Source of the DNA: Chryseobacterium bernardetii
Lineage (GTDB): Bacteria > Bacteroidota > Bacteroidia > Flavobacteriales > Weeksellaceae
Assembly: GCF_003815975.1 (NCBI RefSeq)
Contig: NZ_CP033932.1
Location: 2,337,501 to 2,401,500, forward strand
Direction of reading: 5' to 3'
DNA length: 64,000 nucleotides
In this document: in pieces, positions 18,082-27,591 of the stretch
Position numbering within the stretch: position 1 is the stretch's first letter
How the letters are laid out: each line of letters begins with the position of its first letter
Position numbers and translations under genes: made by a program
Notes under the pieces: generated by a model
Databases searched by the model: none
What the model saw: the letters and a program-made list of their open reading frames with translations, nothing else
What the model was told of the DNA's origin: nothing

Positions 18082-21057
18082 ATGCGTAAAGAGACACAAA
18101 AGTTGTTGGTTTTGTCGCTGTTAGGATTATTCAGCGCCAGTCTGACGGCTCAGCAGAAAGCTAAAAAAGACACTATTAAAGGACTCGATGAGGTAGTGGT
18201 AACTGCTTTGGGAATCAAAAGGCACGATAAGTCTTTAGGATACTCTACCCAGACTGTTAACTCTGAGGAAATTTTAAGAACTCAGAATAACAACTGGGCA
18301 CAGGCTCTGGAAGGTAAAGTAGCCGGATTAAAGATTCAGACTGCGGGTGCAGGACCTTTGGGTACAAGCCGTATCACACTTCGTGGAGACATCTCCATGA
18401 ATATGGGGAATAATGATGCTTTGATTGTTGTGGATGGCGTTCCTTTGAGTGGAAAAAAAACGGGTACCGGAACGGCAGCTTACGGTGCAGGTTCGGGAGG
18501 TGACCTTCCTATTGATTACGGAGACAGTTTCAACAGCATCAATCCTGATGATATTGAATCCATCTCTATCCTTAAAGGGCCTACTGCGTCAGCGCTGTAC
18601 GGTTCACGGGGTTCAAGAGGAGCCATTATGATTACTACAAAATCAGGAAAAAGCAGAAAAGGAAAAGTTCAGGTTGCCTTTAACTCCTATTCAAGCTATG
18701 ATTCTGTATTAAAATGGCCGGATTATCAGTATGAGTACGGGCAGGGAACTCAGCTGAAAGATAAAAACGGAAACTATTACTATTCTTACGGAGCTTCTGC
18801 CGACGGAGTAAACACCGGTTCTACGAGCAGCGCCTTCGGGCCCAAGTTTGCCGGGCAGTATTACTTCCAGTACGATCCAAACGTAGAAGGGCAGAGCCTG
18901 GAAAGGCAGCTTTGGAGACCCTATAAAAATAATATCAAAGACTTCTGGCAGGTAGGATCCAATTATTCAAACAGCCTGTCTATAGAGCATTCCAATGAAA
19001 CCACAGCTTTCAGAACATCACTCAGCTACCTGAAAAATGAATGGATGATGCCCAATACAGGATTAAACAGATTCAATGCCGCTTTATCCTTAGATCATAA
19101 ACTGAACAGCAGGTTGAAAATAGGAACTAAAATTAACTTTAGCCAGACAAAAAGTGATAATCTTCCGGCAACGGGTTATAACAATCAATCGATTTCCTAT
19201 TTCATGATTTTCCAGAATCCCAACGTAGATCTTGCCTGGTACAGACCTATCTGGAAGAAAGAGCAGGAGCAGATAGATCAGATTCATCCTTTCAGCTCTT
19301 ATATTGACAATCCTTACCTGATTGCTTATGAAAACCTGAATGGAACCAATAAAAAAACAATTACGGGGAATATCAATATCAGTTACCAACTGGCCAAGAA
19401 CCTTGATGTAGCCTATAAAACCGGGTTGGAATGGAACAATGAGTTCCGTACCCAAAGAAGGCCATGGAGCTCTGCCAATTATGCAAAAGGATATTACAGG
19501 GAACAGTATATCAGATACATGGATCTGAATAATGATGTTTTATTCACCTATAAAAATAAATTCGGAAACTTTGGGCTCACAGCTTCAGCCGGAGGAAACA
19601 TCAGGTATCATGAATATACCATGAATGATTACAGAGGAAACGGATTAAATAAAGCAGGCCTTTACCAGCTTTCAAATGCCATCCAGGTAGAATATAAGCT
19701 GCCAAAACCTAATGATAACCAGGTAAACAGTGTATATGCTTTGGCCAACTTCAGCTATAAGGATATGATCTTTCTGGATGTGACAGCAAGAAATGACTGG
19801 AGCAGTACACTTCCGGCCCACAACAGGTCTTATTTTTATCCGTCTGTATCATCATCTTTCATATTATCAGATATCTTTAAATTAAAATCAGATAATTTAA
19901 ATTTCTGGAAACTGAGATTATCATGGTCTAAAGTAGGAAACGATACCTATACCTACATGCTTGACAAATACTATGAAAACAGTGCCTTTGTAGGTTCAGT
20001 AGAATCTCCGTTACTGTATCCGAACCCGAATCTGAAACCGGAAATGATCACCAATATTGAAGGAGGTATGGATTTTACCCTTCTGAAAAACAGATTGACA
20101 TTCAACTTTACGGCCTATCAGAATAACTCTAAGGATCAGTCAATTATCATTCCGATGCTGCTTGAGACAGGATATAATAAAAGAATTATCAACGCAGGTG
20201 AGCTGAGAAACAGAGGGATTGAAATGACTTTAAATGCATATCCCATCAAGAATAAAAACTTCTCTTGGAATGTGAGCGCCAACTGGTCTATGAACCGGAA
20301 TAAGATACTTTCTCTGCCTGAAGAATATCAGGGAAAACCTTATACAATGGGAAGTGTAGGCGGAGTAGTATTCTATGATGCTGTGGTGGGTGGTTCTTTA
20401 GGAGATATGTATGGAGCAGGGTTACTGTATTCACCGGACGGGCAGGTAATTTATGATGCAAAAGACGGTTTAACAGCCAAGTCAACGGAAATGAAAAAAA
20501 TAGGAAATGCTTATCCGAAGTGGAGGGCAGGTCTTCAGAATGAATTCAGATACAAAAATATTACAGTGAGCTTCTCATTTGATGGACAGTACAAAGGAAT
20601 AGCTTATTCCCAGTCACATCACAAAATGTCTGAACAGGGGAAACTTACCCATACCCTTGTGGGAAGAGATAATCCTGGTGGATTAATTGTTGGGCAGGGA
20701 GTTATCCAGAATCCTGACGGAACCTTTTCTCCTAACACCAAAGGAGTTTCTGTTTCTTCTTATTACGGAGATTATTACAGAAGAGCAAACGTGGAAACCA
20801 ATTCCTTCGATACCTCATTCCTTAAGCTGAGAGATGCCAGAATTTCTTATTCTTTCCCCAAATCGATAGTGGAACCTTTAAAACTTACAGATATTACCCT
20901 TGCCGTATTCGGAAGAAACCTTTGGATGTGGACAAAGTTCCCGTTGTTTGACCCGGAAGCGGCTACACTGGATGATTCCACCATTACACCGGGTATTGAA
21001 ATGGGGCAGCTGCCACAGGCCAGAACCATAGGATTTCAGTTAAATGTTAAATTTTAA
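18082..21057 (+). CDS. SusC/RagA-type TonB-linked outer-membrane transporter
   Basis: A 991-aa protein with a signal peptide (ending LTAQQ), then the SusC plug signature DEVVVTALGIKR and GYSTQTVNSEEI, the segment ALEGKVAGLKIQ, ISILKGPTASALYGSRGSRGAIMITTKSG, and a beta-barrel ending NVKF. The N-terminal carboxypeptidase-like domain of many SusC proteins is absent; only about 30 residues precede the plug. SusC proteins import ligands captured by a SusD lid. The susD-like gene follows immediately (its first possible ATG overlaps this stop), then a phosphoesterase, so the imported ligand may be a phosphorylated compound. Confidence 0.95.
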   Translation: MRKETQKLLVLSLLGLFSASLTAQQKAKKDTIKGLDEVVVTALGIKRHDKSLGYSTQTVNSEEILRTQNNNWAQALEGKVAGLKIQTAGAGPLGTSRITLRGDISMNMGNNDALIVVDGVPLSGKKTGTGTAAYGAGSGGDLPIDYGDSFNSINPDDIESISILKGPTASALYGSRGSRGAIMITTKSGKSRKGKVQVAFNSYSSYDSVLKWPDYQYEYGQGTQLKDKNGNYYYSYGASADGVNTGSTSSAFGPKFAGQYYFQYDPNVEGQSLERQLWRPYKNNIKDFWQVGSNYSNSLSIEHSNETTAFRTSLSYLKNEWMMPNTGLNRFNAALSLDHKLNSRLKIGTKINFSQTKSDNLPATGYNNQSISYFMIFQNPNVDLAWYRPIWKKEQEQIDQIHPFSSYIDNPYLIAYENLNGTNKKTITGNINISYQLAKNLDVAYKTGLEWNNEFRTQRRPWSSANYAKGYYREQYIRYMDLNNDVLFTYKNKFGNFGLTASAGGNIRYHEYTMNDYRGNGLNKAGLYQLSNAIQVEYKLPKPNDNQVNSVYALANFSYKDMIFLDVTARNDWSSTLPAHNRSYFYPSVSSSFILSDIFKLKSDNLNFWKLRLSWSKVGNDTYTYMLDKYYENSAFVGSVESPLLYPNPNLKPEMITNIEGGMDFTLLKNRLTFNFTAYQNNSKDQSIIIPMLLETGYNKRIINAGELRNRGIEMTLNAYPIKNKNFSWNVSANWSMNRNKILSLPEEYQGKPYTMGSVGGVVFYDAVVGGSLGDMYGAGLLYSPDGQVIYDAKDGLTAKSTEMKKIGNAYPKWRAGLQNEFRYKNITVSFSFDGQYKGIAYSQSHHKMSEQGKLTHTLVGRDNPGGLIVGQGVIQNPDGTFSPNTKGVSVSSYYGDYYRRANVETNSFDTSFLKLRDARISYSFPKSIVEPLKLTDITLAVFGRNLWMWTKFPLFDPEAATLDDSTITPGIEMGQLPQARTIGFQLNVKF

Positions 21058-21067
21058 AATCAGAAAA

Positions 21068-22522
21068 ATGAAAAAAATAATCTATATATGTTCATTTCTT
21101 GCTCTTGTAGGAAGTACTGTTTCTTGCGACAGAAACCTTGATGAGATCAATAAAGATACAAGCAGGATCAATGTACCTGTTGCCAGTGCATTGCTGGTTC
21201 CTATCCAATACAATATGTCTGTGGTAGGGTACAACAGAGCCAACGATTTTACCTTTGATATTATGCAGGTTTCTCTGGATTTTCCAAATGAAGGAAATTC
21301 ATTAAGCCGTTACTATTTAACAGAGAAAACAGGGAACGGTTTCTGGGATAACTCTTACCGGTGGCTGAAACAGGTAGATGACCTTAAGAAAGCTGCCATT
21401 GCTGAAGGAGATAAAAACTACCAGGCCATTGCAATGGTATTGAACGCATGGATCTATTCCAATCTTACCGATACTTATGGAGATGTTCCGTTTTCTGAAG
21501 CATCACAACTGGATGACAAAGTGATGTATCCGAAGTTTGACAGGCAAAAAGACATTTATGTAAAATTATTGGATGATCTGAAAGCAGCCAACTCTCTTTT
21601 TGTGAGTAATAAAGCGCTTACCGGAGGAGACCTGTTCTTTAAAGCAGATTCAGATGCAGCCAACGGAATTCTCGGCTGGAAAAAATTCTGCAACTCTCTT
21701 TCTTTAAGGTTGCTGACCAGAATATTAAGCAAAGAAGGTGAAGTAAATGTTAGAGAGAGGATTCAGGAGATCATAAATAATCCTACAATATATCCTCTTT
21801 TTCAAAGCAATGCAGATGGGGTAAAAGTAGATATAACGGGAATTTTTCCTTTGATGCCGCCTATTGCAAGGCCTCAGGACTTTACAACAGGCAGAGCTGC
21901 ATCAGAATTCTTTGTAGAAACACTGAAAGCCAATAATGACCCACGTTTAGCAATGTTTTTCTCTCAGGCAAAAGATCCGAAAACTAATGCTAATCTAGGA
22001 TATGTTGGGGCACCGTCAGGGTACACATTTGGAACGGTATTCAATTACCAGCCATCCAACCTTAACCAGAATCTGGCAAAAGCACCTTTAAAACTCTTGG
22101 TTTATCCGTACGCAGAACTTCAGTTTACCTTATCAGAGCTTGCATTGAAAGGTATTATCCAGGGAAATGCAAAAACCTATTATGAAAATGGAGTAAAAGC
22201 AACTATAGAACAGTGGGGTGCTGTGGTTCCCTCTAATTACTTTGATAATCCTGCTGTAGCATTTGGAACCGGGGATATGAAAAAAATTATGCTTCAGAAA
22301 TATATTGCCCTATTCTTTGTAGATCAGCAGCAGTGGTTTGAAAAAAGAAGAACCGGCTTCCCGGAATTACCAAATAACGGCGGTCTTTTAAATGATGGAA
22401 AACTTCCTCAGAGGTTAATGTATCCAACAAATACAAGAGTACTGAATAAAGAAAACTATCAGGCAGCAGTTCAGCAGATGGGCGGAGATGATATCAATGT
22501 AAAAGTGTGGTGGAGTAAATAA
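21068..22522 (+). CDS. SusD/RagB-family outer-membrane lipoprotein
   Basis: A 484-aa lipoprotein: MKKIIYICSFLALVGSTVSC with the lipobox Cys followed by DRN. It belongs to the SusD-like TPR-type family (IQYNMSVVGYNRANDF, WLKQVDDLKKAAI, ALVLNAWIYSNLTDTYGDVPFSEA-type motif, C-terminal WFEKRRTGFPELP and the R-MYPTN motif). The ATG at 21068 gives the signal peptide; the in-frame ATG at 21044 overlaps the susC end and adds 8 residues. It forms the lid that delivers ligand to the SusC barrel. It is followed after 28 nt by the phosphoesterase gene. Confidence 0.94.
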   Translation: MKKIIYICSFLALVGSTVSCDRNLDEINKDTSRINVPVASALLVPIQYNMSVVGYNRANDFTFDIMQVSLDFPNEGNSLSRYYLTEKTGNGFWDNSYRWLKQVDDLKKAAIAEGDKNYQAIAMVLNAWIYSNLTDTYGDVPFSEASQLDDKVMYPKFDRQKDIYVKLLDDLKAANSLFVSNKALTGGDLFFKADSDAANGILGWKKFCNSLSLRLLTRILSKEGEVNVRERIQEIINNPTIYPLFQSNADGVKVDITGIFPLMPPIARPQDFTTGRAASEFFVETLKANNDPRLAMFFSQAKDPKTNANLGYVGAPSGYTFGTVFNYQPSNLNQNLAKAPLKLLVYPYAELQFTLSELALKGIIQGNAKTYYENGVKATIEQWGAVVPSNYFDNPAVAFGTGDMKKIMLQKYIALFFVDQQQWFEKRRTGFPELPNNGGLLNDGKLPQRLMYPTNTRVLNKENYQAAVQQMGGDDINVKVWWSK

Positions 22523-22550
22523 ATAAGTATAAACAAAAAAAAATAAAAAT

Positions 22551-24140
22551 ATGAGTATCAATATAAAACTCTTAATGCCTTGCATGCTGATCTCAGCAAT
22601 GGCTTTTTCCCAGTCTTCCATTTCAGGGTATGTGTACGAAGACAGTAACAAAAATCAAAAGAAAGAAAACCGCGAAAAAGGAATTGAAGGAGTAGCCGTT
22701 TCGAATGGTGTTCAGGTAGTATTAACAGATAAAAACGGGCGTTACAGCCTGCCGGTTCAGGAAGATCAGACCATTTTTGTCATCAAGCCTTCAGGGTACC
22801 AGACTGCTTTAAACAGTAATAATCTGCCGCAGTTTTATTACCATCATAAACCCAAAGGCTCTCCTGCAGATTTTAAATACAAAGGAGTGGTACCAACAGG
22901 TGAACTTCCAAAAGAATTAAATTTCCCGCTTTACAGGCAGAATGAAAACAAAAACTTTGATATTCTGGTTTTCGGAGATCCACAGCCTTATACAGAAAAA
23001 GAATTGGATTACTTCAAAAGAGGAATTGTAAATGAGGTGAAAAATACCAAGAAAAATGCAGTTTTAGGAATCAGTCTAGGAGATTTGGTAGGCGATAATC
23101 TAAGTCTTCAGAAACCTTATGCTGATGTAATGAAAGAAGTAGGGTTACCTTGGTATAATGTAATGGGAAATCATGACATGAACTACGACGCCAAAGACGA
23201 TAAGCTTTCAGACGAAACTTTTGAATCCAATTTCGGTCCTGCGAACTACTCATTCAATTATGGAAATGTACATTTTATCATTCTGGATGATATTCTTTAT
23301 CCTGATCCAAGAGACGGAAAAGGCTACTGGGGTGGTTTCCGTGAAGATCATCTCCAGTTCATTGAAAACGATCTTAAACTGGTTGATAAAAACAAACTGA
23401 TTGTAGTATCTTTCCATATTCCGCTGGAGCATAACAATGAAGACAGTTTCAGGAATGCTGACCGTCAGAAATTATTCGATTTCCTGAATCCTTTCCAGAA
23501 TGTATTGCTCTTATCAGCCCATACTCACATCCAGCAGCAGATTTTCTATGGAAAAAAAGCAGGTTGGAATGGTATTAAAGAACTGCATGAATATAACGTG
23601 GGAACCACTTGTGGCGACTGGTATTCCGGAACCGCAGATGAAGCAGGACTTCCTACTTCAACCATGAGAGACGGAACGGCAAAAGGATATTCTTTCATCA
23701 GTTTTATCGATAATCAATATAAAGTAAAATACAAAACAGCCGGAAAACCGGAGGATTATCAAATCAAATTATATGTTCCAAAAGTCATCCCGTTCCCATC
23801 AAAAACCTCTGCAAAAGTCTTGGCCAACTTCTTCATGGGAAGTAAAAAAGATAAAGTGGAGTATAGAATAGACGATGGAAAGTGGGAAGAAATGGAATAC
23901 GATGAAACCATAGACCCGAACTTTGCCCTTTCTGTTTTCAAATGGGATACCACAGATAAAATTCTGCAGGGAAGAAGGCCTTCCAATCCTGAAATGTCAA
24001 AACATATCTGGGAAGCAGATTTTCCTAGAAAGCTAACCTTAGGAAAACATAAAGTTGAGGTTAGAGCTGCAGATATGTACGGGAACCAGTTCTCCGCTTC
24101 AGAAGAGTTTGAAGTGCAGAATGGCATCCAGATTCCTTAA
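22551..24140 (+). CDS. Secreted calcineurin-like phosphoesterase with N- and C-terminal beta domains
   Basis: A 529-aa protein with a signal peptide (ending MAFSQ), an N-terminal SdrD/MetallophosN-type domain (SISGYVYEDSNKNQKKE, VSNGVQVVLTDKNGRYSLP), then a metallophosphoesterase core with metal-binding motifs FGDPQP, SLGDLVGDN, MGNHDMNYD and SAHTHIQ, and a C-terminal beta domain from about residue 410. The order matches MetallophosN-Metallophos-MetallophosC proteins. It probably dephosphorylates or cleaves a phosphodiester at the cell surface or in the periplasm. As third gene of susC-susD it is likely the enzyme for the transported substrate; the substrate itself is unknown. Confidence 0.9.
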   Translation: MSINIKLLMPCMLISAMAFSQSSISGYVYEDSNKNQKKENREKGIEGVAVSNGVQVVLTDKNGRYSLPVQEDQTIFVIKPSGYQTALNSNNLPQFYYHHKPKGSPADFKYKGVVPTGELPKELNFPLYRQNENKNFDILVFGDPQPYTEKELDYFKRGIVNEVKNTKKNAVLGISLGDLVGDNLSLQKPYADVMKEVGLPWYNVMGNHDMNYDAKDDKLSDETFESNFGPANYSFNYGNVHFIILDDILYPDPRDGKGYWGGFREDHLQFIENDLKLVDKNKLIVVSFHIPLEHNNEDSFRNADRQKLFDFLNPFQNVLLLSAHTHIQQQIFYGKKAGWNGIKELHEYNVGTTCGDWYSGTADEAGLPTSTMRDGTAKGYSFISFIDNQYKVKYKTAGKPEDYQIKLYVPKVIPFPSKTSAKVLANFFMGSKKDKVEYRIDDGKWEEMEYDETIDPNFALSVFKWDTTDKILQGRRPSNPEMSKHIWEADFPRKLTLGKHKVEVRAADMYGNQFSASEEFEVQNGIQIP

Positions 24141-24176
24141 GCTTTTCATTTTTTACTATACTTTTTTTAGATTTAT

Positions 24177-24207
24177 AAACCGGTTTACGAACCGGTTTTA
24201 TTTTTTG
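24177..24207 (+). terminator. Terminator of the susCD-phosphoesterase operon
   Basis: A 9-bp perfect stem (aaaccggtt 24177-24185 / aaccggttt 24190-24198) is followed by a T-rich tail. Confidence 0.88.
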
Positions 24208-24376
24208 CTGAGGTGAGAATTTACTAACCAAAAGAGCCACAAGAGAATATTTTTAACACTTAAAACTTTTAAGCCTTTTGTAGTTTTAGTAAAATAAACG
24301 TTTTCAATATTTATTTTGAAACCATTAAAAAACTATTAAATATCCTTTCTTCCCCTCCCATAAAAATGTTCTTTCG

Positions 24377-24384
24377 TAACTTTG
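24377..24384 (+). promoter_or_regulatory. Candidate -7 element TAACTTTG for the SDR gene
   Basis: Matches TAnnTTTG and ends 21 nt before the ATG at 24406. Confidence 0.5.
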
Positions 24385-24405
24385 TCTTACGAAAAGTATT
24401 ACACT

Positions 24406-25119
24406 ATGAATATAAACGGAAAAAATGCCATCGTAACAGGTGGAGGAAGAGGATTAGGAAAAGCTGTAGCTCTGGCTTTAGCAAATGAGGGAGTAAACGT
24501 TGCCATTACAGGAAGAAACGAAGAGAATCTTAAAAATACAGTTGAAGAAATTCAAAAGTTAGGAGTAAATTCTGCATATGCAGTATTCTCTATTGATGAT
24601 GAAGCAGCTGTAAAATCAGGAATTGAAACATTAGCTGAAAAATTAGGCGGAGTTGACATTCTTGTGAACAATGCAGGAATCGGTGATTTCGGAAGTATTG
24701 AAGAAATGCCTTCTGAAACCTGGGAACAGGTGATCAAAACCAATTTATTTGGAGTGTATTATGCCGCAAAAGCCGTTCATCCATTTATGAAAGCTAAAGG
24801 AGAAGGAGATATCGTGAACGTTGCCTCTACTGCAGGTTTAAAAGGGGGACCTAATATGTCAGCATACGCCGCTTCAAAAGCTGCTGTAGTTTCTCTGTCT
24901 CAATCGATGATGGCGGAATGGAGAAAACAAAACATCCGTGTGATTACATTAACGCCAAGCACCATTGCCTCTGATATGAGCATCCAGGGCGGACTTACAG
25001 ACGGAAATCCTGACAAAGTATTACAGCCTGAAGATTTTGCAGAATGGGTAAGAGATATCCTGAAAATGAACAGAAGAGCATTAATTGCTAATGGTTCTAT
25101 TTTCTCTACAAATCCTTAA
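24406..25119 (+). CDS. Short-chain dehydrogenase/reductase (3-ketoacyl-ACP reductase-like)
   Basis: A 237-aa classical SDR. It has the NAD(P)-binding TGGGRGLG at residues 11-18, NNAG at 88-91, and the catalytic triad Ser141, Tyr154 and Lys158 (YAASK). The C-terminal half (TPSTIASDMS and PEDFAEWVRDIL) fits FabG-like 3-oxoacyl-ACP reductases, but SDR substrate cannot be read from sequence alone. The ATG at 24406 is preferred because the upstream TTG at 24382 overlaps the predicted promoter. It appears monocistronic, with a terminator downstream. Confidence 0.9.
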   Translation: MNINGKNAIVTGGGRGLGKAVALALANEGVNVAITGRNEENLKNTVEEIQKLGVNSAYAVFSIDDEAAVKSGIETLAEKLGGVDILVNNAGIGDFGSIEEMPSETWEQVIKTNLFGVYYAAKAVHPFMKAKGEGDIVNVASTAGLKGGPNMSAYAASKAAVVSLSQSMMAEWRKQNIRVITLTPSTIASDMSIQGGLTDGNPDKVLQPEDFAEWVRDILKMNRRALIANGSIFSTNP

Positions 25120-25206
25120 AAGATTTAATATTTAAAGTTTAAAATTCAAGGTTTATAGTTGTCGGAAAACAACCGGATATCTGTTTTTAAATGAAAAATT
25201 CAATAG

Positions 25207-25232
25207 AAGCGGGTTTTTAGCCCGCTTTGTTT
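25207..25232 (+). terminator. Terminator after the SDR gene
   Basis: A 7-bp GC-rich stem (aagcggg / cccgctt) with a 7-nt loop is followed by a T-rich stretch. Confidence 0.75.
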
Positions 25233-25424
25233 ATAATATTCTAATTGCAACAGCTTTAGTTTCGTGTTGTATTAACTTCTGATGTATTTATGATCTGCAT
25301 AATCCGTGAGATCTGCGGGAAATAAAATTCAATAAAAACAAGCTTTAGTGCATCCAATACCATAAAATCCGGCTGCTTTAACTAAAACTTACCCTTTCCA
25401 TTTTTTTAACCGTAATAACATTAG

Positions 25425-25432
25425 TATTTTTG
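25425..25432 (+). promoter_or_regulatory. Candidate -7 element TATTTTTG for prmA
   Basis: Matches TAnnTTTG and ends 15 nt before the prmA ATG at 25448. Confidence 0.5.
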
Positions 25433-25447
25433 CAGCAAATTATTCAC

Positions 25448-26275
25448 ATGCAAAATTATTTAGAATTCAATTTCAGGATTTCTCCATTGCAGCCCTGGAA
25501 CGAGATATTAATGGCAGAACTTATTGAAATAGGTTTTGACAGCTTTACAGAAGAAATTCACGGAATTTTAGGATATATCCAGACTGATTTATTTAACGAA
25601 GATCAGCTTAAAGCCCTTCCGATCTTTGAAAATGAAAATGTAAAAATAGAGTATTCCTTTGCAGAAATGCCGAATATCAACTGGAACGAAGAGTGGGAAA
25701 AGAATTTTTCACCCATCAATATTGATGACAAAGTATTGATCAGAGCAGAATTTCATGAGTCTGTTCCTGGGATGCACGAAATTATCATCCAGCCTAAAAT
25801 GTCATTCGGAACAGGGCATCACCCCACTACACACCTGATGATCCAACAGATGATGGATATTGATTTCAACGGTAAGAAAGTTCTGGATATGGGATGCGGA
25901 ACCTCCGTATTGGCCATCTATGCAAAACAGCAGGGCGCTGGGGATACAAAAGCTATTGATATTGATGAATGGTCTGTAGAAAACTCAAAAGAAAATGCAG
26001 TAAGAAACAATGTTGAATTGGAAATTGAGCAGGGAACAGCAGAAAACTTAGGAAACGAAAATTTTGATATCATTTTAGCCAATATCAACAGAAATATCCT
26101 GATCTCGGATATTCCAACTTACGTATCTGTACTGAATGAAGGTGGAAAATTATTGCTTTCAGGGCTTTGTTTCTTCGATGTGGATGATATTCTGGAAGTA
26201 TGCAAAGAAAGTGGTCTTACCCTGAAAAAACAGCTGCAGAGAGAAGAATGGGTAAGCTTACTGCTTGAAAAATAA
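25448..26275 (+). CDS. prmA: Ribosomal protein L11 methyltransferase PrmA
   Basis: A 275-aa SAM-dependent methyltransferase with the PrmA signatures MSFGTGHHPTTHLM, the SAM motif KVLDMGCGTSVLAIYA, AIDIDEWSVENSKEN and the active-site-like LANINRNIL. It trimethylates ribosomal protein L11 in the cytoplasm. The ATG at 25448 gives the family N-terminus and leaves the promoter element upstream; the TTG at 25430 would run through that element. An SH3-domain protein starts 15 nt after the stop, so they are probably co-transcribed. Confidence 0.95.
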   Translation: MQNYLEFNFRISPLQPWNEILMAELIEIGFDSFTEEIHGILGYIQTDLFNEDQLKALPIFENENVKIEYSFAEMPNINWNEEWEKNFSPINIDDKVLIRAEFHESVPGMHEIIIQPKMSFGTGHHPTTHLMIQQMMDIDFNGKKVLDMGCGTSVLAIYAKQQGAGDTKAIDIDEWSVENSKENAVRNNVELEIEQGTAENLGNENFDIILANINRNILISDIPTYVSVLNEGGKLLLSGLCFFDVDDILEVCKESGLTLKKQLQREEWVSLLLEK

Positions 26276-26290
26276 AAAACCGGACAGAAT

Positions 26291-27136
26291 ATGAAAACTT
26301 TATGGACAGCTTTGCTTTTACTGACTGTACAGCTTTTTACAGCTCAGGAGAATGAAGTGTATGCAGATGGTGTTTTTAATTTTACTGAAAACAAAAACCA
26401 GAAGATATTTACAGATTGGACAAGAGTCAGAAAAGAACCTGGAGTTAATGCCCAGATTCTGGATTCACTGCAGAGCAATCAGCAGATTATGATCCTTAAA
26501 AAAGAAGAAAGTGTACCGGTTTTGCAATTGGGAGAAAGAAGAGCCAATTGGTATAAAATTTCTTATCAGAAAGGAGAAACAATGGGTGAGGGCTACATTT
26601 GGGGAGGTAACCTCTGTGTAGGTTACCGTAATAAAAATGGTTACGACTTCCTTTTCGGACTTTCAAAAACAGTGGATAGAAAAAACAATTCACTGAATGA
26701 GATCGTAAAACAGAATATTGCAGGAATAAAAGTAATGGAAGGAAATACGTTGATTGAAGAAATCTACTTTGACACAGGAAAAGGTGAAGAACTGAGTACA
26801 GCTTCCTTTACTATCGAAAGCAACCACAAACTTCAGGATATAGAGTTTACTTTAAAGGCAATGGTATCCGGGGAAGCGTGCGGTATTGGAACTTATGACC
26901 AATACGTCCTTTATAAGGATAAGAAACTCATTGCCCTTCCCCAGTTAATGAATGTAGGAGATGCAGGAGTATATTATCACAGTGAACAATATGTTTTTCC
27001 TAATGATAAAGGAGGTATTCCTAATGCTTTTATCCTGAAGGTAGAAGATATGGAAACCGATGATAAAGACCGGGAGAAGAAAACACATTCTTCCAAAACT
27101 TACCTTTGGAATGGAAGTTCTTATAAACTTAAATAG
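26291..27136 (+). CDS. Secreted SH3-domain protein
   Basis: A 281-aa protein with a signal peptide (ending LFTAQ) and a bacterial SH3-like domain at about residues 38-110 (WTRVRKEPGVNAQILDSLQSNQQI through GYIWGGNLCVGYR). A long C-terminal region beginning GYDFLFGLSKTV contains Asp/Glu-rich tails. The remaining domain is unrecognised. SH3-like domains of this type commonly bind cell-wall peptides, so a periplasmic envelope role is possible. It lies 15 nt after prmA and ends at a terminator. Confidence 0.75.
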   Translation: MKTLWTALLLLTVQLFTAQENEVYADGVFNFTENKNQKIFTDWTRVRKEPGVNAQILDSLQSNQQIMILKKEESVPVLQLGERRANWYKISYQKGETMGEGYIWGGNLCVGYRNKNGYDFLFGLSKTVDRKNNSLNEIVKQNIAGIKVMEGNTLIEEIYFDTGKGEELSTASFTIESNHKLQDIEFTLKAMVSGEACGIGTYDQYVLYKDKKLIALPQLMNVGDAGVYYHSEQYVFPNDKGGIPNAFILKVEDMETDDKDREKKTHSSKTYLWNGSSYKLK

Positions 27137-27155
27137 TAAATTTTTAAATAAATGA

Positions 27156-27184
27156 AACCGTTGTTATGTACAGCGGTTTTTTTA
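27156..27184 (+). terminator. Terminator after the SH3-domain gene
   Basis: A 9-bp stem (aaccgttgt / acagcggtt, one G-T pair) with a 5-nt loop is followed by a T-run. Confidence 0.85.
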
Positions 27185-27391
27185 TACAGGATACAACAAA
27201 AATAGGACTGGAAAACCAGCCCTACCAAACATGATTAAGTGTATAGTTTAGCCATAAATGGCTATAAGGAATAATTTGCACAAAAAGATTTTTATTGAAG
27301 CTTAATCAATGTTCCTTAAATAATAATTAAAACTAACTTTTATAGCGGCTTCCCGGTAAAAGCTTATACTGTAAAAGTACCACGAATTAAA

Positions 27392-27465
27392 GTTGACCTA
27401 TGGAAAAGTTAGGTTGACTCGGCAAAATAAGCTGGTGAAACGTAATTTTTATATTGTGAAACGTA
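27392..27465. repeat. Helically phased short direct repeats
   Basis: GTTGAC occurs at 27392 and 27413 (21 nt apart). GTGAAACGTA occurs at 27435 and 27456 (21 nt apart). Together they form four related GT-rich blocks at 21, 22 and 21 nt. Two helical turns between sites is typical of tandem protein-binding sites, but no binding protein is known. Confidence 0.4.
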
Positions 27466-27528
27466 TGTGGCAATTTTCAGGTTGAAGAGGTACTCATAGG
27501 CTTATCGAGCGGCAAACTGCATAATAAA

Positions 27529-27556
27529 AACCCTCACAGTTCTTGCTGAGAGGGTT
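27529..27556 (-). terminator. Terminator of the acid phosphatase gene
   Basis: The stem aaccctcacag / ctgagagggtt has one central mismatch and is followed on the minus strand by a T-rich run. Confidence 0.8.
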
Positions 27557-27591
27557 CATAAGTATTTTATACGTTTGCTGATGCTCTTATC

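Larger units (their letters stand above)
25120..25447. other. Intergenic region between SDR and prmA
   Basis: It contains the SDR terminator and the prmA promoter element. No ORF of note and no RNA gene is recognised. Confidence 0.5.
27137..27591. other. Gene-free region with phased short direct repeats
   Basis: No ORF is convincing. The region holds a terminator at each end and four short repeated motifs at 21-22 nt spacing around 27392-27465, described separately. Confidence 0.5.

Noticed and set aside
27392..27465. CRISPR-like array
   Set aside because: Repeats are only 6-10 nt, not uniform, and there are no cas genes nearby.
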